From NCBI RefSeq assembly GCF_027579695.1, contig NC_083592.1:31949461-32013460 (forward strand): a stretch of 64,000 bases of DNA, given 5' to 3'. The notes beneath the pieces are model-generated. The model was not told the origin of the DNA and did not search any database. It was given only the letters and a program-made list of their open reading frames with translations. Position numbers and translations under genes: made by a program. Positions 11,195 to 21,550 of the stretch are shown in pieces (the stretch's first letter is position 1; every line of letters begins with the position of its first letter). This stretch comes from Neoarius graeffei. Lineage: Eukaryota > Chordata > Actinopteri > Siluriformes > Ariidae.

Positions 11195-11570
11195 TAGCAG
11201 TGTACTAGCAGCTAGCTGTTAGCACTAGCTAATGTCAACAACAGTAGCTAGTATGTTACTGTAGCAATGTTTACGTTCAGTCATTTGGATGACTGTTAAA
11301 ACCTTTCAGTCTCAAGTTTTTCCTTTACTGGATTTACTAGTTTACTGAGCTAGCGCACTCGGGCAAGCTGGGAACTAGCGTGCGCTAGCCTGCCGGCGGC
11401 CGGCGCGGGCTAGCTCCCAGCTTGCCCGAGCGCGGTAGCTCAGTAAACTAGTAAATCCAGTAAGGGAAAAACTTGAGACTGAAAAGTTTTAACAGTCAGT
11501 CAAATGACTGAACGTAAACATTGCTACAGTAACATACTAGCTACTGTTGTTGACATTAGCTAGCTTAACG
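11195..11570. repeat. Large near-perfect palindrome (arms about 175 bp)
   Basis: The arms at about 11213-11390 and 11404-11570 are inverted copies. For example, GTAAACTAGTAAATCC at about 11440 mirrors GGATTTACTAGTTTAC at about 11330, and both arms contain GCTACAGTAACATACTAG or its inverse. The centre is a GC-rich GCCGGCGGCCGGC core. It lies inside the ISL2EU-like element just before its right terminus. Confidence 0.9.
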
Positions 11571-12257
11571 TTCAAAATGGCGGACACCAGGGCGTCACAT
11601 GACCCTGTGAGATCAGGTGAAATACCTCAATACTTGTTATAAGCGGCTTTGGGCTTGCTTTTTTGTCGCTTAAAAAAAAAAATCAGAAGTTGCGGGTTTT
11701 GGGGATGGTGATTCAGAGTTGTAACTTGTTTATATGTATGTTTGCGTACACAGCCTTCATATTTTTGTTGGCAGTTTTTTTTTGTCTTGGGTCGCTTGTT
11801 TTCAGGGTCCATGTGCCTTATTTTTCTAGCAAATTCTGGCAACACTGCCAAATAAGCCATAAGCATTTTTACACTGACTGGAGCTATGATGTGTGTTCAT
11901 GCGTGTTCAAGAGGCGTGTTGTAGCAGGGGGTTTTCCTGCGTCTTGTCCAAAGTCTTGCAAGAAGCAAGCAGGTTCAGGGGGTGTGGCGGAGCGCATGCC
12001 AGTACAACAGAACACCCGTTTCCCTCCCTCCGCATTTCAACACATTTCTTTGGCAAAATTCAACTAAATGTCGGAATGTTGAGCTTCATTTTACTATGTA
12101 GCGGCAAAGGTCTGGAAACACAAATATTTCTCCATACCCTAATTTCCATTTTCCATACTTTTCCAGACCTGGAAAATACTAAAATCAAATTCCATACTTT
12201 TCCATACTGCGTAGGAACCCTGTCACATTTGTAGATAAATTGGTCATTAACACTCAC

Positions 12258-13090
12258 CTCTTAGATAGAGAGAGAACTCACACACTGCAGGAACAGTCCC
12301 AGGGGTTTCCATTCAAAACAAGTTTAGTGTTGTTTAATGGAATGAAGGTGTCCACACTCAAATGACTTAGCTTATTGTGGGACAGGTCTAGATGTCTCAA
12401 CCTATTCAAAAAGTGAAAGCTATCTGTTGTAATGGTGCAAATAGTGGTTTATTCATAAAGAGGTAGTAGAGAGCCTCAGCTTGAAAGATAATGGCATTAC
12501 GGCTTTGAATGATAATTCCTTTGCTGGCCTTGTGGAACTCTTAAACCTGAACATGACCCAAAACCAAAGTCATAATGCCATTATCTTTCAAGCTGAGGCT
12601 CTCTAGTACCTCTTTATGAATAAACCAGTTTGAAGTAATTTGGGAGAGATAATTATTACGTAAATTGAGCATCTTGAGACTTTGGAACTGGGCAAATGCC
12701 CCTGGTGCTATAGCTGTGATTCCATTGTGTGACATAGTGAGGCTGGTGACTGAGGACAGATTAGTGTAGTTAAAAACAGTCGAGTTGATTTCACCCATGT
12801 TTCCCACCAAAAACACCAGAGAGGACAGGCCAGGAGGATAACCTAGAAGGATAATACACATTAACAGGTAGAAATAGGATTTCAGTCAAGAATCAGATCA
12901 TCTTCACTATCTGACCAACATTCTGCAGAATGTAACATCCTAAATAATTTTCCTTTTTTGTTCTGTATAGAAAGATAAAATTATGTGTGTGTACAAAATC
13001 ACTTACCTGTTGGGATTTGTTTGCAAGCGTAGTCCTGTGCAAGCACGCAGCTCTCAGACCACACAAAGCCCAACCTTTGGAAAACTCCCC
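12258..13090 (-). pseudogene. Broken leucine-rich-repeat gene
   Basis: Three minus-strand pieces look like exons of a secreted or membrane LRR protein. The first (about 13090-13007) has a Cys-bearing LRR N-cap (SCVLAQDYACKQIPTG) with donor ACAG|GTAAGT. The second (from acceptor CTAG at 12843) begins YPPGLSSLVFL in phase with it and has repeats LTMSHNGITAIAPGAF, LKMLNLRNNYLSQI and LESLSLKDNGI. The third (about 12420-12258) has LRHLDLSHNKLSHL and a C-cap NPWDCSC, with donor GAG|GTGAGT. Between pieces two and three one repeat is duplicated in reverse orientation, and the C-cap has a frameshift giving a TGA. The hAT element begins 36 bp beyond the last donor. It could be a Toll-like or other LRR receptor; I cannot say which. 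Confidence 0.7.
12449..12626. repeat. Inverted duplication inside the LRR pseudogene
   Basis: TTTATTCATAAAGAGGTA at about 12452 (plus) is mirrored by TACCTCTTTATGAATAAA at about 12606-12624, with about 57-bp arms and a 64-bp loop. Both arms encode the same repeat (FIHKEV...ESLSLKDNGI), one on each strand. The loop completes the plus-strand copy as NDNSFAGLVELLNLN. Confidence 0.85.
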
Positions 13091-13279
13091 AGATTAAGAA
13101 AAAAGCTAAAACAGTCAATAGAAAAAAAAAAAACGCCCAACCAGATCAGTTTGCTTTGGCTTGTCCATTTTGTACTACAGTAAAATTGGCATGGCTCTAT
13201 ACCTACCTCTCACGATGCAAAGGTTTGTGTCCCTCACACACTACATAAGTGACTGACCATCCAGCAAATACTGGAGATC

Positions 13280-13367
13280 ATGAAACCACAACTGATGATA
13301 AACTACCTGTTGCTATGCTACATCTGTGACTTCAGTGGATTGTCAAGGATACAGCAGACACAGTCAG
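13280..13367 (+). CDS. Possible isolated signal-peptide exon
   Basis: From ATG 13280 the frame MKPQLMINYLLLCYICDFSG continues to a splice donor TCAG|GTAAAC at 13367-13368. The hydrophobic core suits a signal peptide. It lies just upstream of the LRR pseudogene but on the opposite strand, so it would fit that gene only if one part has been inverted. No following exon is seen on the plus strand. It may be chance. Confidence 0.3.
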
Positions 13368-13369
13368 GT

Positions 13370-14050
13370 AAACTCTCCTTACACTCCATGTCTGACCCAC
13401 AGAAACTCCAAATAAATAAATAAATAAATAAAAACCTGAAATGCTCATGAATGGATGCTCATAAAATCATGAAAAACAAAACAAAATGAAAACAATGTCA
13501 ATGACATCACATGATAAACCAAAAATAAGTTTATTGAAAATGTATTAAATTCTCTGTGCCCATGTTTAAAATAAATAATGGTAAGGTGGATAGAGTAACA
13601 TGACCAAAAGTACAGTGTTGTAAAGGAACAGTGAGCAAAATCAGTACAATTTTAGAGTGTATATATAAATAAAAACAGACATGATATACAAAACTGTAAT
13701 TTAAAAGTAAGCGAATGCAGCAACCTATTAGAACCAAAATCTGAAGTACACCTTCTGGAAAGTAGTAGTCTGAAGAGTTTTCAGTGGGCCATTAATTTTG
13801 CTTGTCTGAATTAAATACATTAGTGTCTGTTTAAAGATTTTAGTGTAATAAGCAGTTCAACAAGCATTTAATGCTAATGTTTTTAGCACAAACCTTGTGT
13901 GCCCTTCTATCCTTAACTATCACCTTTTCTAAAGAAGTAAAGTGCATGTGCAACACTATCTTGATCCTTACCACCAACTCAAACCAAGTGTTTTAAAATG
14001 ATTAAACAAGGATGCGGCAGTGTTGACACTCCCCCGTCTCCCAGAAATGT
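13370..14050. other. AT-rich spacer
   Basis: This holds a short AAAT/AATA run near 13410 and no recognisable gene. It lies downstream of camsap1 and may include distal 3' UTR: TTTATT at about 13530 would read AATAAA on the minus strand. Confidence 0.4.
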
Positions 14051-14054
14051 TTTA

Positions 14055-15222
14055 GGCTACATCCACACGACAACGGCAACGAGATTTTTTTTTTAACGGG
14101 TAAAAAAAAAAAAAAAAAAAAATCGCGTCCACATGGGCAACGGATCAGTAAAATATCAGGTCCATATGGCAACGCAACGCTTGCTGAAAACGATGCAATA
14201 CACAAGCTACACCTCTACGTGCGCTGTAAGACGGTCCCATCGGAGACACCAGAACAATAGAAGAAGTAGGACGCATGCGCATGTAACGGGTTTATTTTTT
14301 TCCACTTGCCATTGTGTGTAGTGGTGGGGAAATTCTGCGCTGGCCCTTTAAGAGTGCAGGTAGTTATGGGAACGAGGCGCTGGCCTCTTTCAGTTCGTTT
14401 TGGAAATGTAAGCGCCAATGCCACTGGACGTTTGCAGCCCATCCTCAGCAGTGTATTTGTGTCTCATTTCTTCAGAATAAAAAGACTGGAGAACAACACA
14501 ACGCAATGTCTGTTACACGCATAAACCCCTTCTTCTACCCGGTGTGAAGCACTCACAGGAACAAACACACAACAACAAGAAGAAGATGGCTGCGACTCCG
14601 CGAGGAAATCGTGTCTTCTGTGTGTACAAATTAGTTTTATTAGTGTGCATAGTTTTATATAACTTAATTTTCTTATTGTGTGTGAACATTTTGAAAAGCA
14701 GTCTTATCCAATAAAAAAAGAAATTCAAGAAATGGTTCAGTTACTTGTTTATTTAAAAGAAAAGCTGTATACAAAAGTGAATGCAATGCAGTGGTTCATA
14801 CAAAACAGTCTGTTGAAGGGTCTTCTGACCCTTTTCCCCTCTGCCTCCGTTATAGTCAGGTAACTGTTGCTTTGTGTGGAAGGCTGTACTTTCTGTTCAT
14901 CAAAGCAGGTGGAAATTGTCTGTCTGGCAGGTCAGTCAGGTTAATGTGTAAACAATTTCAATTTCTGTTGTTGTTACGAATGATGCGCGCAAGAGTGCTG
15001 CTTGTTCTAGTCATGTGGTTGTGACGTCATCGTAAACAAATCTGTTCTACTCATCCAGACGACTTCGCAACGGCGCCGTTGCCAGATTTTTTCACTCTGG
15101 AACCCGTTCTCAAAAGATTTCGTTTTGGGGCACCCAAAACGCCGGTGCCGTGTGGACGCCAGGCCGAAACGATAAACAATTTTATCAGATTCACCTGAAT
15201 CCGTTGCCGTGTGGACAGGGCC
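14055..15222. mobile_element. MITE-like element with CCACACG termini
   Basis: The left end GGCTACATCCACACGACAAC and the right end CGTTGCCGTGTGGACAGGGCC are inverted matches. Short T-rich flanks (TTTA and TTAA) may be the target site. The interior has a poly-A tract at 14102-14122, runs of alternative CGTTGCCG motifs and no transposase. Fish genomes carry many non-autonomous elements of this form. Confidence 0.7.
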
Positions 15223-15870
15223 TTAAACATGGATAGATAATTAGACAGCAACTGCAAAGGAAGTAACTGATTATTGCATGATAAAAGCACTAAAACGATC
15301 ATGAGTGCACCATTGTCAAGGACGCAGCTGTCCAGTGGAGAAATTACTACCTGTAGTATTCGAGTAGCAAAACAAAAGAGCATCTGAGACATGAACCGAA
15401 GCCTTTCATTCCCTATTTAAAAAGGTCCATCATAGTCCTATGCAGCAGTGCTACAGCCGATTTGCTTTTTAAGCGCTGAATAAATAGGACAATAGTACCA
15501 TGATGTGTGAAGGCCAACCACATGTATGACTGGGATCATCATACAGTGCACAGAAGACAGTTTCAAAGCAGCATGTTTTTTTTTGGGGGGGGGGGGGGGA
15601 GTCAGGCAACTTCCCAAATACTTTTCTGTGTGAATTGAGTTATGATCTTCATAAGCAGCAGACTATTTCGATGTAGCTGTCTCACAGCCTCTTTTACAGT
15701 AAAGAGACAAAATATCTGCTGATCAGAAAGGAAAACTCTGCTGTGTGAGCTTACCAAACTAAAAATGTCTTTCAAGTAACAAGAACTCAACCAAAAGGCT
15801 GTAAACTTCAGGTATAGAACAAACCCTGTACCATGAACTGATCAAACAAGGAGTGTTGACCGTCCAGAGA

Positions 15871-15876
15871 TTTATT
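15871..15876 (-). terminator. Possible camsap1 poly(A) signal
   Basis: TTTATT on the plus strand reads AATAAA on the coding strand, about 120 bp beyond the camsap1 stop. A longer 3' UTR using a more distal signal is equally possible. Confidence 0.35.
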
Positions 15877-15993
15877 CATACACAGCCAGTCTTGATGCAT
15901 CACAAAACAAGAAGTTGATTGTGGACATCTGTGTGGTCTTTCCAAACGTACAGGCGGTACAACAGCGTTGCTTAATTACAGTTCCCAAAAGCT

Positions 15994-16290
15994 TCACTTT
16001 GCATTCTTTTTTGGCACAGCGGGCCTCTTGGCCTGCCAGAGGTGATTATGAATGGTCAGGGCATCCACACTGACTGACACAGTCTTGGCAGGTATGACGG
16101 TGAACTGTTTCCGGTCTGAGCTGTACTTGTAGAGCTTATCAATCATCTTTTTGGTGATGCTTTTAGGCCCAGTGCCCGTGAGCTTGTGGATCTCCTCTGT
16201 GTCAGGAAAGTACGAGTAGAGTGCACGGAACTGGCAACCGCCATCACGGAAGAGAATCATCAAGTGGTTCGACTCGCACTTCTCAATTTC
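15994..16290 (-). CDS. camsap1: camsap1 last exon: CKK domain C-terminal part
   Basis: Follows acceptor CTGCAG and begins [16 protein letters not shown]. It contains [35 protein letters not shown] and [16 protein letters not shown], and ends VPKKNAK before the stop. This is the core of the CKK fold that grips the microtubule between tubulin dimers at the minus end. Confidence 0.96.
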   Translation of the reverse strand, partial: EIEKCESNHLMILFRDGGCQFRALYSYFPDTEEIHKLTGTGPKSITKKMIDKLYKYSSDRKQFTVIPAKTVSVSVDALTIHNHLWQAKRPAVPKKNAK

Positions 16291-19200
16291 CTGCAGGTAA
16301 GTGTGCAAAGCAATTCTTTTTAAAAAGTCTACTTCACAAACTGTTCCACAATGGTCCAATTAAACATGCGAGTTTTAATGTATAAAGTCTTTCAAGTTAT
16401 AAAGAGATGAGATTAATCTGGTTTTGGATGAAAACAAACCTCGAGAATGGAGTTCCTCTGCGGTTCATTTACTTTTCCAGCCAAGCAGCAGTGAGAAATG
16501 GCATTGTGGATTATCGGCTTATTGGACTTTGCGCTTGGCTCCTTGAAAAGTTTAGGTCCTATAAATAAATAAATAAATAAATAAATAAAGTTAGAAACTG
16601 TACAAAAAAAAAAAAAAGCTCCTTTAACCTCCTAGGGCTTAGTGGTCACATGCGTGGACAGCACTTTATGGAAATTCGGAACAAGAATCCACATATGTGG
16701 ACATACTTTTTCTCTAAAAGTACAGCTTATCAAAAGATGATGCTTAGTTTTTATTCTAATCAGGTTCTAATAAGCCCAAATAGCAAAGAGAAATAAAAAA
16801 TGCATGTAAAAAAACAGCTTGGGCCTTAGGAGGTTAAGAACGGAATGTTATTTCTAAAACGTACAGTTGCAGTCACAAGTTTACATACAGGAACATGAAT
16901 GTCATGGCAATATTGGGCTTTCAATGATTTTCATTTCAAATCACTGAAAGCACCAATATTGCGATGACATTCATGTCCCTGTATGCAAACTTCTGACTGC
17001 AACTTTAAGTGGGACCCTGCTAAACATGGAAAGCAAGTTATCTTTTTAATACCCTTGTTAAATAGAGGTTAGTATTTTCACTGCTTCTACAGACAGAAGT
17101 GAAATATCTTACCAGTATATTCCGCCATAGGCACTGATGTAATGGAAGACGCAGTAGAACCGTTATCCCAGTCGTGCTCTGTTGTCCGACTGAGGATTGA
17201 AAACGACTCCACAGATTCCCCACTGTTCATAGAAACAGCATGCCAATAAGAGCAACAGCGCATGACAACATTGAGAGGTCACAGACTGGATTAGTTAGAA
17301 TTAGAATTGATTTTGAAAGCATGATTAAAGGCAGGCATACACGTGCACACAACGTACCACTGAGACCCTGCACCTCCCGAGTTCACACTGTCTGCTTCAG
17401 TAGTGGCCACAGAGGCCAGCGAGGGATTAGAGCCAGACTGGGCACTGATCAGGTTCTCATCTGGAAATCGAAAACACTTTCAAATTTTTTAAAAATAATA
17501 AGTATCGCTCCTAATAATATTCAAATAAAATGACGGTCCTTTAAGAAATCTAAACAGTTGCTCCAGGTGTCTACAAGTATTGTCAAGTTAAACTGACTTA
17601 AAAACAAACAAACACTCAATGTAATTTAAGAACACAAATTTTAAGAAATATTCTTCACACTCAATTTCGTCCAACTTTCTTCATAATGACACTATACACA
17701 TTTAACAAGAGGTTCTATATCCCCTTCGGACATAACGTGCACAGTTGTACACATGAAGTTCCATAGCATTTTTCCTTGTGTCCGAAGGGGTTATGATAGG
17801 GTGAGAAGAAACTAGTGTTTCTTAGAATTACTGTATTCTTGAAACAAATAAGGGGTCTAGTAAAGGCTCATGTTGAAAGAAAAAAATAGAAAGAAAAACA
17901 AAACTTACTAGTAGGAGTGCATTTTGGAAGCGTGTCTGTGGAAAGCTCTTCCTTCAGTACAGACTTTGGTCTGTGCTTCTTGGGCTTGGGTTTAGGCTGT
18001 TCCTGCTCTTCTGACAACTCTTGCTGTTTCTTTTTCAGGTACTCTTGTTTTCTTAACGCTTGTCTGGCTTTCTCTTCCTCTTTTCTGATTCGCTCCTCTT
18101 TAGCTTTACGCCTGAAAGCAAAGACTGACAGTTAAACATATTTCAATGAATTTTTACTATGGTGATTAAGAAAACAGAAAAAAAAGCCTTGCTAAATCTT
18201 GCAGCACAGAATCTGTTCTTATATGTAACATGGTGCAGAATTTTTCATTTATTAATAACAGTATTAACATCTCTAGATTAAGCATTCATGTATACACAAT
18301 TTTTCTAAGACACTACGGAGGCTGGGAAATACCTGGCTTCCTCCCTCTTGAGTTCACTTTCTGCCTCTAGCTGCTGCTGCTTGCGCAGTCGAGCCTCCTC
18401 TGCCTTCTTCTGTTGTTTCAGGAGAAATGCAGCACGCTTTTTGGCCATTTCATCCTCTGCCTTCTGCTCATCCTGAAGAAAAAAAAAATTAACAAGTGAC
18501 TGAGATGCAGTCTGTATCGCTGCATGCATCTGAAAGGTATCAAGCCAATACCTTGAAGAAAAAGCCCATGCCGGTTTTCTTTTCTCCATCCACTGCATCA
18601 GTGGGTACTTCTAATACATCAGAATTGCCCTCATCTGACTGGGCTATGTCTGACAGGTCCACCTCGATCAGATTGGCCTTGTTCTTCAAGCGGTCCTCAA
18701 ATCCAGGACCAATATCAAAGGATTTCTCAGGGTTCCGTAACATACTAGGCACATCAAGAGTTGCTCCCAGTGCAACAGAGCTTGGTTCCCTTGAGACCGT
18801 ACGCAAGTTGGCTTCATCATGTAAATAGAATGTGGTCTTTGTTAGTGTTGCCTCAGTCTGATTGACTGTCTCATGCTCTGCTTTGGTGGTCCTGCCCCCT
18901 GGACTTGCTCGAGCAGTGGGCCTTTCAGTGGGAGTAGGTGTAGATATTTCCTGACCTTTGTTGTAGTCCTTGGACAGCTTCAACTCGGAAGGTTTGGAGC
19001 GGAACCGTGCAGAGGTCAGCTTGGGGGGCTTACGAACTACAGGGCTGCCGCTTGGCTCCACAAAATGAATAGCTGCTCGCACCTTTGGTTCATGTGAATC
19101 TCCTCGGTCATCAACAGGGAGTGAGGCAACACCTGGAAGTGACTGGATGTTTTGCTTCATAAGTAGGTCCTGCTGGAGAGACAATTGCATCATCTGCTGC

Positions 19201-21479
19201 TGAATGCTGCTGATGGTCTCGTTAAGCATTTCTGTGGAGTGGTTACACTCATTAAGGTCTATTTCTTCATCCATGTCTAAGGCACTCTGTGGTATAGCAG
19301 CTGCACTCCCCCACTCAAGAGATACTTTCTCTAGCTCCTCAGTACCTTTCTCCCCATCTCTCACTGCATCAAGACAGGAGTCATCTTTTGATGACCGCTC
19401 TTTATCACCATTAAACTTTTGGCCATTTTTCAATTTGTCTAATCTGAAGGACCGAGGGAGTGTGTCACTCTTGCCTTTTTTCACAACAGGCAGGAAAGCT
19501 TTTCCAAGCTGGAGTCTTTGCCTAGCACGCAAGACCTCTGTCATCATCATCTGCGTCTCAAAAGCACGGCGCTTTTCTTTGAGCTGCATGTGCAACTGTA
19601 CAAGCTCTGAAGTAAGCATGCTGCTCTTGTCCTTGGCCTGTTGTGTCAGACTCTGGTCCCTTTTTATCTGCCATGAGGTGAGGGGAAAAGGGAAGATCTC
19701 TGAACCATCTGGTGTTGTCCTTTGCGAGCTGCTGGTACTGGAGCCAGTGTCTTGATTGCTGCTGAACTTCTGCTTGCTTTGCTCAGCAAATCTGGTGATT
19801 CTCACAGTGCCACTGGTCACACTACTGACCTGTGCCTGAACAATGACAGCAGGGCTGGAGCACCTACTTCCTTCATCCTTATCCTCATGCTCAGTCACAC
19901 TCATGTCCTCTTGAAGCTTTGCAGATTCCTGATCCTCTTCATAAAACTGTCTCTTAGGTGGATGAAGTTCCTTGGTTAGTTCCGCATCCTGATCTTCAAC
20001 TGTCTCCACAGTCTCTGTGTTGCTGTCAGGCAGGACACTCCAAGCTTGAACAGGCCTCTTGTCTTCAGTCATGGACGAATGCAGGTAGAATGCAGGAGAC
20101 TGTTCAGCAGAAGACCCAACACTGGTTGTGACTATGGATCTGAAGACATCAGCCTCTCCTGCAGATGGAGGCACAGATTCATTGGATTTGGGTTCAGAAG
20201 CCATCTCAAGATCAGATCTTGAGCTGGCATTGAAGATCCAATTAAGGTTGTGTGGAGGTCTTCGTCTAGCTGAGGCATTGGGACCCTCTCCAGCACCACT
20301 TCTCCGTGTTGACCCACGCTGTCGTCCCTCTCCAGATTCTTCCTCTTTATTTAAGCATATAGGCTTTTCTTTTGCTGGTTTAAGGACAGCAGGCATCAGC
20401 GGTTCCAGGTAGAAACTGGCCGTTCTGGAATCTGCAGGAGGTTCCTCGTGTCTGCCCCATGTGCTTGTTTTAGCACTAGAGGTAGCACATGGATGTTCTA
20501 CATTCCCAGAGTTTGACAAAGTAGCCTTATTTTCAGATGATGACCCCTGAATAATGGTCATTGAATCATCATAATCATCTTCATCCAAGCTAACATTTCT
20601 AAGAAGCCCGTGACCATTGATCCATCGAGGACCACCTGAGCTTGGATGACCCTGGTGTTTGGGCGTGACAGTAGAGGCCAGGCTGTCTGCACTGATGGAG
20701 CATGTGAGGCTCGTACTGTCACCTGAGGCCAAGTCAGAATTGCTGTCCGTGGCACAATGAAGAACGTAGCGATTCAGCTGTGATAGTGGCCTGGTCAGGA
20801 TTACAAGCAAAACAAGTCATATCTTGGTCAATTGATTAACAGTGTAGAATCAAGCATGTTCATTCATGCAAAACATCAAAAGACAAAATTAGTTTTTTTA
20901 TACCTCTGTCTTTTTTCTGACCAGGTCACAGACCCACGAGAATGACTTGCCTGAGTCAGCGAATTAGAACGATTTCTCCAGCCTGTTTAAAAAAAAAAAA
21001 AAAGGCCACACACACACAGCCACTGTGAAAATAAATAAATAAATAAATAAAAACCTAAAAAAAATTGCTATAAATTTTACTGTCCTACCTGATGCATCCT
21101 CTCCCTGCTGAGATTTTTGCTGTCTTCGTCTCAGTGGTAAAAGTGGATATGAGGGACTAAAAGTGGAAATCACCTTATTACTGAAACAGAACACATTGTC
21201 ACTATGTCAGCAAAAAAAACAAATTTAGGGCAAAGGACATCCAAGCACATTCACGTCCAATATCTCTCTCTCTCATGGCTGGGCAAATATGGACAACTAG
21301 TTTTTCATTTGCTTCAGGGACAATTGCTCCCAGGAGCAGTACCAGACAATCAATCCTTCCAAGTGTGAGTACTCTCTAAATGACACAAAAAGATTCCACT
21401 GCCACAATTAGCTTCATGCTACTGTTTTGTAATTCATAATATGCCCCATTTGCCAGCCAATAACCTGTTTATTAAAAAA

Positions 21480-21550
<71 letters not shown>

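Larger units (their letters stand above)
10577..11632. mobile_element. ISL2EU-like DNA transposon
   Basis: Inverted termini run TTGAGGTATTTCACC at about 10577 and GGTGAAATACCTCAA at 11632, each followed inward by further matching sequence around CCATTTTG. The left part encodes a protein start typical of YqaJ-recombinase transposons. The right part is a large palindrome (11195-11570). The element is inserted in the hAT element. Family assignment rests on the ORF pattern and is moderately sure. Confidence 0.7.
9531..12222. mobile_element. hAT element with nested ISL2EU transposon
   Basis: Ends are CAGGGTTCCTAC at about 9533 and the inverse GTAGGAACCCTG at 12222, typical of hAT termini. Near-matching 8-mers TCACATTC (9518-9525) and TCACATTT (12223-12230) look like the target duplication, with about 7 extra bases at the left end. 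The interior holds a BED-type zinc-finger frame (10504-10199, minus) and a complete ISL2EU-like insertion (10577-11632). The catalytic hAT domain is missing, so it is non-autonomous. A TACAGGATGTCCCGAAAA motif near 9850 hints at a further mariner-type relic. Confidence 0.75.

Noticed and set aside
19204..19755. A 183-codon plus-strand frame
   Set aside because: It is the antisense of the large camsap1 exon and has no motif.
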